From NCBI RefSeq assembly GCF_003314995.1, contig NZ_QNRH01000013.1:1-64000 (forward strand): a stretch of DNA of 64,000 nt, given 5' to 3'. A program made the position numbers and the translations under genes. This DNA is from Pseudochrobactrum asaccharolyticum. GTDB taxonomy: Bacteria; Pseudomonadota; Alphaproteobacteria; Rhizobiales; Rhizobiaceae. The notes below the pieces were generated by a model. The model had not been told where the DNA came from. It saw only the letters and a list, made by a program, of their open reading frames with translations, and searched no databases. This document shows positions 58,450 to 64,000 of the stretch, one piece after another (within the stretch, counting starts at the first letter, position 1; each line of letters starts with the position of its first letter).

Positions 58450-58473
58450 ACCGCCCTTGAGGCGGTTTTTTTT
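58450..58473 (+). terminator. terminator between fibre and sheath genes
   Basis: ACCGCC-CTTGA-GGCGGT followed by seven T. Sequence just before and within it (58442-58458) matches 16 of 17 bases of the tRNA/attL end at bases 3-19. Confidence 0.85.
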
Positions 58474-58566
58474 ATAGCCAAACTCGCAAAAACTAAACGG
58501 GTAACCAGCTCATCTTATTGATCTCCTTCCATTGAAGGAGAAATGACAAATCTCATGGAGAAAACT

Positions 58567-60036
58567 ATGGCTGACATTTATCTTCACGGTATCGAGACCG
58601 TCGAAAGCAATAATGGGCCGCGTCCTGTTCAGACTATCGACACAGGCGTCATCGGCCTGATCGGAACCGCGAAGGACGCAGATCCGACCCTGTGGCCTCT
58701 TAACAAGGTTGTCCCGATCTACGGCTCGAACGGCCAAGTTAAGGGGCTCGGTGCGAACGGTACGCTCAAGGATGCTATTGAAGGCATCTTCGATAACGGT
58801 GGTCGCGTTTCCCAGACCATATTGGTGGTTCGTGTCGAAGATGGTGCAGACATCAAAGAAACAATGTCGAACGTCATTGGCAGCTCTACTGCCTTCACAG
58901 GTATGCACGCACTGCGTACTGCAGTTGGTGATCACGGCTTGAAGCCGAAGATTCTGATTGCTCCGGGGTTCACGTCTGTTCGTCCTGCTGACGGCATCTC
59001 TAAGCTCGAAGTAACCAGCAAGGGTGCCGGTTATACCGCAGCGCCAACTGTTACCATTACGGGTGACGGGTCAGGTGCAGAAGCCGTGGCGACGATCAAC
59101 AGTGAAACTGGAGAGCTGGATGAGGTCGTTCTGACCAAGCCTGGCTTCGGGTACACAGCAGATCCGACCATTAGCTTGACCGGTGGTGGAGCGACGACAC
59201 AGGCTGTTGTAAAGGCTACAGTTGGTTCAGTGGCAAACCCTGTTACTGTAGAGTTCCTGACATTGGCAAACCGATTCCGTGCTGGCGTGGTCAAGGACTC
59301 CACGGCGACCAATGCTTCCGATGCAATTCAGGATCGCAAAGATTACGACACTGACCGCCTGCTTATCGTTGAGCCTATGGTCAAGGTTTTCAAAGATGCG
59401 GAAGTTGTCTCTGAGGCATCATCGGCTCGTGTGGCTGGTCTTCAGGCTCGTGTCGATTATGAAGAAGGCTTCTGGGTATCCCCGTCCAACCATGTGGTTG
59501 AGGGCGTTGTGGGTATATCCCGTCCGATTGAACATTCGATCACAGACCCATCGGCAGAGTCACAGCTTCTGAATAAGAACGCAGTGGCTGTTATCGTCCG
59601 GTCTCCGAGTGGCGGGTTCAAGCTCTGGGGCAACCGTGTTCCATCTTCTGACAGCCTGCGCACATTCTGGGCGGTACGTCGCTCTCACGATACGATCATC
59701 GATTCTGTAGAGATGGCATCCGAGGTTTTCCTCGACAAGCCATTTAGCCTGCAGAACCTTGTTGACATTGCTGAGACGGTGAACAGCGCTCTGCGTCGTT
59801 GGACTGCGATGGGCGCAACTCTTGGCAGCCGTGTATGGCTTGATCCATCTCTCAACACCAAAGAGACATGGGCGAACGGCCAGTTGTTCATCAGCTATGA
59901 TGCTGAAGCTCCGGCACCAATTGAGCACATCACGTTCGTATTCAACCGGAACTCCGGTTACTACACCACGCTCTCTGAGAACGCTCAGCGTGAAATCTCT
60001 CGCATGGCCGGTACTGTCGTCCCGCCTGCCAACTAA
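58567..60036 (+). CDS. contractile tail sheath protein (gpFI-like)
   Basis: 489 residues. N-terminal HGIETVESNNGPRPVQTIDT, RVSQTILVVRVEDG and the C-terminal half (VGISRPIEHSITDPSAESQ, NRNSGYYTTLSENAQREISR) match P2 FI sheath. Residues about 143-222 are an extra beta-rich insertion with two similar repeats (GAGYTAAPTVTITGDGSG and GFGYTADPTISLTGGG). ATG 58567 has GGAG six bases upstream. Shows the phage is a myovirus. Confidence 0.92.
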   Translation: MADIYLHGIETVESNNGPRPVQTIDTGVIGLIGTAKDADPTLWPLNKVVPIYGSNGQVKGLGANGTLKDAIEGIFDNGGRVSQTILVVRVEDGADIKETMSNVIGSSTAFTGMHALRTAVGDHGLKPKILIAPGFTSVRPADGISKLEVTSKGAGYTAAPTVTITGDGSGAEAVATINSETGELDEVVLTKPGFGYTADPTISLTGGGATTQAVVKATVGSVANPVTVEFLTLANRFRAGVVKDSTATNASDAIQDRKDYDTDRLLIVEPMVKVFKDAEVVSEASSARVAGLQARVDYEEGFWVSPSNHVVEGVVGISRPIEHSITDPSAESQLLNKNAVAVIVRSPSGGFKLWGNRVPSSDSLRTFWAVRRSHDTIIDSVEMASEVFLDKPFSLQNLVDIAETVNSALRRWTAMGATLGSRVWLDPSLNTKETWANGQLFISYDAEAPAPIEHITFVFNRNSGYYTTLSENAQREISRMAGTVVPPAN

Positions 60037-60060
60037 AACCTCACATAAGGAATACGTCCC

Positions 60061-60576
60061 ATGAGGCATATTTTGCAGGGCTTCACAATGTATATTGATG
60101 GGCTCGACTTCGGTATCGACACCGAAGAGGTTGATCTGCCGCTGCCAAATCCGGTGACGCAGGAATACCGCGGCGGTGCAATGGATCTGGCTGTTAACCA
60201 AGCCATGTCTGCGATTGAAGCCTTGGAATGCACGGTGAAGATGGCTGGTCACAACCCAGATATTTTCAAGCGCATGGCTCTTCGTCCGGGCCAAACAACC
60301 CGCATCACATTCCGTGGCGCCATGCTGCGTGAACTGGATGGTGGCATTGCAACTCACGTCTGCATTGTTGAAGGCGCACTCAATGGCGGTACTCGCGACC
60401 GCTGGCAGCGCGGTGAAAAAGGCGGCATCGAGTTCTCGGTAAACAGCATCAAATACATGCGCTACGAGATCGATAACGACGTGGTGCATGAGCTGCAGGC
60501 GTGGCCGCCAAAGCGTGTCATTGACGGTGTTAACCAGCTCAATGGCGTAAACGCGGCTCTCGGTTATAGCGGCTAA
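60061..60576 (+). CDS. tail tube protein (gpFII-like)
   Basis: 171 residues. FTMYIDGLDFGIDTEEVDLP, the YRGGAMDLAVNQAM core and FRGAMLRELDGGI are P2 FII features. Forms the inner tube in the sheath. Follows the sheath gene as in P2. Confidence 0.9.
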   Translation: MRHILQGFTMYIDGLDFGIDTEEVDLPLPNPVTQEYRGGAMDLAVNQAMSAIEALECTVKMAGHNPDIFKRMALRPGQTTRITFRGAMLRELDGGIATHVCIVEGALNGGTRDRWQRGEKGGIEFSVNSIKYMRYEIDNDVVHELQAWPPKRVIDGVNQLNGVNAALGYSG

Positions 60577-60614
60577 TCAGCCAAGTTATCTCTAACAAAT
60601 AAGTGGTGGAAGAA

Positions 60615-61046
60615 ATGAACCAAGTGTCAAAGTCCTTGACGGTTGAGCAGGTCGCAGCAATCGAAGCTCGCAATAAAGCCAAGGCAGATGTTGTTCTGCC
60701 GGAGTTTATCGCTCCGGTAGAGCAGCGCACATATACTGTAAAGCTGGAGTTCCCGGTGACGTACAACGGTGAGACAATCTCCGAGGTGACAATTCGCCGA
60801 CCGCTGATGCGTGAGTGGCGCAACTATCTCCGTGATTGCAAGGATGCAGTCGATGCGGAAGGTCCGGGTGCTGATGATTATGTCGATCAGCCATGGGTCT
60901 CCATCCCAGCTGTTGTCTTGGAAAACCTCGACTTCAACGACGCAAGCAATGTGGAGGCAGCGCAAGAGGGTTTTTTCGCAAGATCCTCGTTGCCACCAGC
61001 AGCGGGACAAGAATCCCAGCAGACATCCAAAACTGGAAACCAATAG
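60615..61046 (+). CDS. tail assembly chaperone gpE
   Basis: 143 residues. AIEARNKAKADVVLPEFIA and TIRRPLMREWRNYLRDCKDA match P2 gpE-type chaperones. Its frame is left at a slippery heptamer to make the longer gpE+E' (see 60971). ATG 60615 follows GGTGGAAGAA. Confidence 0.8.
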   Translation: MNQVSKSLTVEQVAAIEARNKAKADVVLPEFIAPVEQRTYTVKLEFPVTYNGETISEVTIRRPLMREWRNYLRDCKDAVDAEGPGADDYVDQPWVSIPAVVLENLDFNDASNVEAAQEGFFARSSLPPAAGQESQQTSKTGNQ

Positions 61047-61153
61047 CCTTCAAAGTGATGAGGGAGTCCAGCGGCGGGGTCTCATTTGAAAGTATCATGG
61101 ATATGACCTTTCCGGATCTCGTTGAGCTCTGGGGCGAGGCTATCCGAGCTTAA
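60615..61153 (+). CDS. tail assembly chaperone gpE+E' by -1 frameshift
   Basis: The reading frame shifts back one base at T TTT TTC (60971-60977), giving about 179 residues: the first 121 of gpE and a new 58-residue tail RKILVATSSGTRIPADIQNW, ending ...DLVELWGEAIRA. The -1 frame continues without stop to TAA 61153, just before the tape measure gene. Conserved tail-chaperone frameshifting in this position is known in P2 and relatives. Confidence 0.75.
60971..60977 (+). other. programmed -1 frameshift site
   Basis: T TTT TTC in the gpE frame, the X XXY YYZ type, where both tRNAs can re-pair after slipping one base. The extended product is described at 60615-61153. Confidence 0.75.
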
Positions 61154-61164
61154 TAGGTGTTACT

Positions 61165-63963
61165 ATGGCTTCACGGGTTGCTACTCTCCGCCTTCAGTTG
61201 ATCGACTCAATCACCGGCCCTGCGAAGTCTTCATCCAAGGCGCTCAAGGGGCTGGAGACAGCCATATCAAAACTCGGAAGCAAAGGCGTACCGGGAGCAA
61301 AGAACCTTGGAAATCAGCTCGACTATCTCAAAAGAAAGTCTGCTGACGTCGGTGAGTTCAGGGAGCTCCGTCGCGGCCTAGCTCAAGCTGGCGTGGCATT
61401 TCGCGATGCACGCTCTCGTGCTCGCGATCTTGAGCAAGCTCTGAACTCAGCGACTAAGCCAACGGCAAAGATGAGGGCTGACCTTCGCTCTGCCCAGACA
61501 GCGTTGAAGAGCACGGCTCAGGCATTTAATGAACAGCGCAGTGCTGTACGGAATGCAGAGAATGCTCTACGCGCTTACAGCCTTAATAGTCGTAGCGACA
61601 TTGCCAAATCTCAGGCTCAGGTTCGATCACAGATCGCGCAAACGATCACCAAGATGCGTGAGATGGATCGTGAGTCCAGACGCGCACGTTCGCAATCATC
61701 AACCTCCCCTACTAGGTCTGCTCCCGCTCGCATATCTTCAGGAAGTGTGGCTGCTGGTGCAGCGGGAGCTTACGCAACAAGCCGTGGGGCAAATGTTGCC
61801 AAAGTCGCGTTTTCCGATGCAGTTAACTACGACCAAGCCAAAGCGTTTCGTGATGCAATCGGTTTCGATGTTTTCAGTGATGGCGACAAAAAGAACCTGA
61901 ATGCACAGGCTGAGAGGATCGGCTATGAAACCCGGTTCACAAATGCTGATGTTGTTCAGGGTCAACTTAACCTTCTTCAAGCTGGCATCCGCGACACACA
62001 GCAGATCATCAATGCGATGGGGCCTATCACCGATTACGCTCTCTCTATGGGGGTAACACTTGATGAGGCAGCTACGACAATTCGAAGCACAGCACTCATT
62101 AAAGGCGTCGATCTGACGGACAAAGCAAAGATCATTCAACTTGTTGATAGCATGGTATGGATGGCTAAAAACGGTGGTATGGATGACAGCGATGTCAGGC
62201 AATTCACGCGATACGCTGGAGCTGGTCTGAAGAGTATCGGCATATCAGATCCTGTTTCCTCTGCCATGGCTGCCGTTCTGAAGAGAAATGGAATCCAAGG
62301 TGATGAGGCCGGTGTGTTTGCGCGAACAGCAAGCTCTAAACTTGGTGCTCCTACACTGAAGGGCCGCATGGCTCTGCAGTCAATGGGTATCGACTATGAC
62401 GATTACGTGTCTTGGCCTGATGCTTTTAAGGTGGATGGCCTTGGCAAGATGATCAGAGAAAACTTCGGTAAATCTCTGACGCCTCAGATGAAGGAAGCGA
62501 TCACAGAGTTCCTTGATACGGCAACTGTCTTTGACAGCGATGCTGGGGAGGAAATTTCTGTTAAGGCTGATCGCGGTGCATTTGTTGATGGTATCATCGA
62601 AACAATAGCTCCTTTGTTTGGCGACAAGTTGTCTGCAAAAGATCGTCAGGCTCTCAGTGGCAAGATCGGTGCATTCCATAAGGTTAGCGCGGAAAGTGTG
62701 GATGCCGAGGGGCTTATGATGAAGATCCTGAGTTCCAATGCAAGCCTTGCTCAGCTCAATTCTTTCTTCACAGACAGACAGGGCAACAGAGCGATGATGC
62801 TGGCTCGAAACTATCAGGGTTTCTTGCAGATGCTTGAGCTTATGAAGAACACTCCTGAAGGCATCACCAATAAGATCGGGACGAAAGCAAACGAGGGTCT
62901 GTATGGTGACTATACCCGTGCAACAGGTGCGATTGAGACAGCTCGTATCAAGGTCATTGAGGATTGGGAAGCTCCAATCCGAGGTATCCTACAAGCTACG
63001 GATTGGGTGGCATCTGAATTCGTAAAGCTCAGTGAATCCACCAGACGGCTTATCGAGGTTGTTGGCGCTGCTGCCCTTGCATTCGGTGCGTATAAGGCCG
63101 TCACTCTTGGAAGGGGGGTGCTTGGCAGGATTCTTGGTGCTGGTCGGACCGCTGCAGGAGGGGCCGCTGCAGGAGCAGTTGCAAAGAAAGGCCTTATGGG
63201 GCGAGCTCTGGGGGCGGCCGGACGGTTCGCGACCAGCCCGTTCGGCGCAGTAGCTGGATTGGTAACGCTTTCAGGGTCGACTGCCAATAATACATACACC
63301 AATGCGTCAGCAGAAGATCGCCAGAGGATGCGAGATGAAGCTAGAAAACGCACTGATGAGTACAATGCCAAAAGAGCAACTCAGCAGGCGGCGCAGCAGC
63401 ATCGTGATGGGATAATAGTGGGCCTTGGGCAAGAGACGGTTACATGGGGTGTAGCCGCCCAAGAGGGTATGCGTGCTTACGTTGCGGCTCTAACCCAAGG
63501 CGGAGCTACCGCAGAGGCAAAGGCATCCGAGATTGAGGCAGAGCTGGTTAGGATCATGTCATTTGAGGCAAACCCTCAAGTGGCAACGGCCAGCCTTGAA
63601 CGTGCTCTTGGTATTGCTCGTGAGCTTTCTGCAGTTCTCCGCACTGAACTTGGTGCAGGCGGTGACGGTGGCAGCGAAAGTGGAAACACCTCTATTGGTG
63701 GCGCACGCGCTGGTGGAGGTCCTGTGCAGGCTGGGAAGACGTATGCAGTTGGTGGTCGAGGTGTTGAACTCTTCACTCCGGCATCTAACGGCAACATCAC
63801 TCCGAACAGCGCTCTCGGTAGCTCTGTCACTGTCCAGCAGACAAACCACTTTCATGGCGGCAGTCAAGGTGCTGATGGTGAGAAACTGGCGGTGATCCTT
63901 GATCGTCAGTTGCGCCGTTCTGCTCAGACTGCCTTCGGAAACATCTCGTATGGAGAAGCATAA
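61165..63963 (+). CDS. tail tape measure protein
   Basis: 932 residues, with helical coiled-coil N-terminal third (KTSKLGSKGVPGAK region through ARDLEQALNSATK), phage TMP core (AQAERIGYETRFTNADVVQG) and Gly/Ala-rich, probably membrane-interacting stretches near 630-700 (GAAALAFGAYKAVTLGRG). Sets tail length. AGGTG precedes the ATG. Its stop overlaps the next start. Confidence 0.93.
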   Translation: MASRVATLRLQLIDSITGPAKSSSKALKGLETAISKLGSKGVPGAKNLGNQLDYLKRKSADVGEFRELRRGLAQAGVAFRDARSRARDLEQALNSATKPTAKMRADLRSAQTALKSTAQAFNEQRSAVRNAENALRAYSLNSRSDIAKSQAQVRSQIAQTITKMREMDRESRRARSQSSTSPTRSAPARISSGSVAAGAAGAYATSRGANVAKVAFSDAVNYDQAKAFRDAIGFDVFSDGDKKNLNAQAERIGYETRFTNADVVQGQLNLLQAGIRDTQQIINAMGPITDYALSMGVTLDEAATTIRSTALIKGVDLTDKAKIIQLVDSMVWMAKNGGMDDSDVRQFTRYAGAGLKSIGISDPVSSAMAAVLKRNGIQGDEAGVFARTASSKLGAPTLKGRMALQSMGIDYDDYVSWPDAFKVDGLGKMIRENFGKSLTPQMKEAITEFLDTATVFDSDAGEEISVKADRGAFVDGIIETIAPLFGDKLSAKDRQALSGKIGAFHKVSAESVDAEGLMMKILSSNASLAQLNSFFTDRQGNRAMMLARNYQGFLQMLELMKNTPEGITNKIGTKANEGLYGDYTRATGAIETARIKVIEDWEAPIRGILQATDWVASEFVKLSESTRRLIEVVGAAALAFGAYKAVTLGRGVLGRILGAGRTAAGGAAAGAVAKKGLMGRALGAAGRFATSPFGAVAGLVTLSGSTANNTYTNASAEDRQRMRDEARKRTDEYNAKRATQQAAQQHRDGIIVGLGQETVTWGVAAQEGMRAYVAALTQGGATAEAKASEIEAELVRIMSFEANPQVATASLERALGIARELSAVLRTELGAGGDGGSESGNTSIGGARAGGGPVQAGKTYAVGGRGVELFTPASNGNITPNSALGSSVTVQQTNHFHGGSQGADGEKLAVILDRQLRRSAQTAFGNISYGEA

Positions 63964-64000
63964 TGCTGATGGCATGGGGGCCGTTCCGGTTCACAGTACC
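63963..64000 (+). CDS. tail protein gpU-like (partial)
   Basis: Only 12 codons: MLMAWGPFRFTV. ATG 63963 overlaps the tape measure stop (TAATG). In P2 the gene after T is U, whose product starts in a similar way, so this is probably its counterpart; cut by the window end. Confidence 0.65.
   Translation, partial: MLMAWGPFRFTV

Noticed and set aside
58442-58458. Calling 58442-58458 the right attachment site
   Set aside because: The tail operon continues past it to the window end, so it cannot be the prophage boundary.
60893-61153. Separate 86-residue gene after gpE
   Set aside because: No ribosome site; the frame is explained as the -1 frameshift extension of gpE.
1-64000. CRISPR arrays, insertion sequences, complete tRNA or rRNA genes
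   Set aside because: No regularly spaced long repeats, transposase genes or complete cloverleaf sequences were noticed by eye.

Overview
The window is most of a temperate tailed-phage genome integrated in a bacterial chromosome. It starts with the last 14 bases of a tRNA (acceptor strand CGTCCGC plus ACCA, most likely tRNA-Leu) followed by a tyrosine integrase, and it ends inside the tail operon, so the right attachment site, the last tail genes and any lysis genes lie beyond base 64000. GcrA-like and RMF-like proteins, DUF4942, DUF1640 and DUF3150 proteins and moderate GC suggest an alphaproteobacterial host, probably Hyphomicrobiales (Brucella/Ochrobactrum-like). This is inference; no host gene is visible.

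Layout. (1) 1-1.7 kb: attL and integrase. (2) 1.8-5.4 kb, leftward: a large, AT-rich SIR2-domain protein that looks like an anti-phage defence gene. (3) 5.5-14.2 kb, leftward early operon: helicase, small proteins, DnaQ-like exonuclease, RecT, RecE-like nuclease and an SMC/RecF-like ATPase, mostly joined by ATGA overlaps and read from a promoter near 14.22 kb. (4) 14.2-15.6 kb: immunity region with a leftward CI-like repressor and CGTATT operators. (5) 15.6-22.3 kb, rightward early operon: HTH regulators, RMF-like protein, HNH nuclease, methyltransferase, RuvC-like resolvase, primase and DnaB helicase. (6) 22.2-39.4 kb, leftward middle block: DUF4942-methyltransferase, beta clamp, DNA ligase, a VWA/AAA/DUF3150 set and many small proteins, interrupted by two rightward genes (a membrane protein and a SWIM-finger protein). 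(7) 39.4-40.9 kb: non-coding control region with two more operators, a long inverted repeat and strong hairpins. (8) 40.9-64 kb, rightward late operon: lambda-type packaging and head genes (Nu1, A, W, B, protease-capsid), then P2-type contractile tail genes in P2 order (V, W, J, I, fibre, fibre assembly, FI, FII, E/E', T, start of U).

The genes form a self-sufficient programme: a CI-like repressor facing three promoter regions; RecE/RecT-type recombination; primase, helicase, clamp and ligase for replication; and a mosaic virion with a lambda-like head and a P2-like contractile tail.

The most unusual signal is a short palindrome (GCCA-NNNN-TGGC or GCA-NNNN-TGC, usually followed by a G-rich triplet) that occurs 14 times between 24.5 and 39.5 kb, each time 14-20 bases upstream of the start of a leftward gene and just before its ribosome binding site. 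I see no copy in the early or late operons. It resembles in principle the start-associated sequences of some mycobacteriophages and may control the whole middle block.
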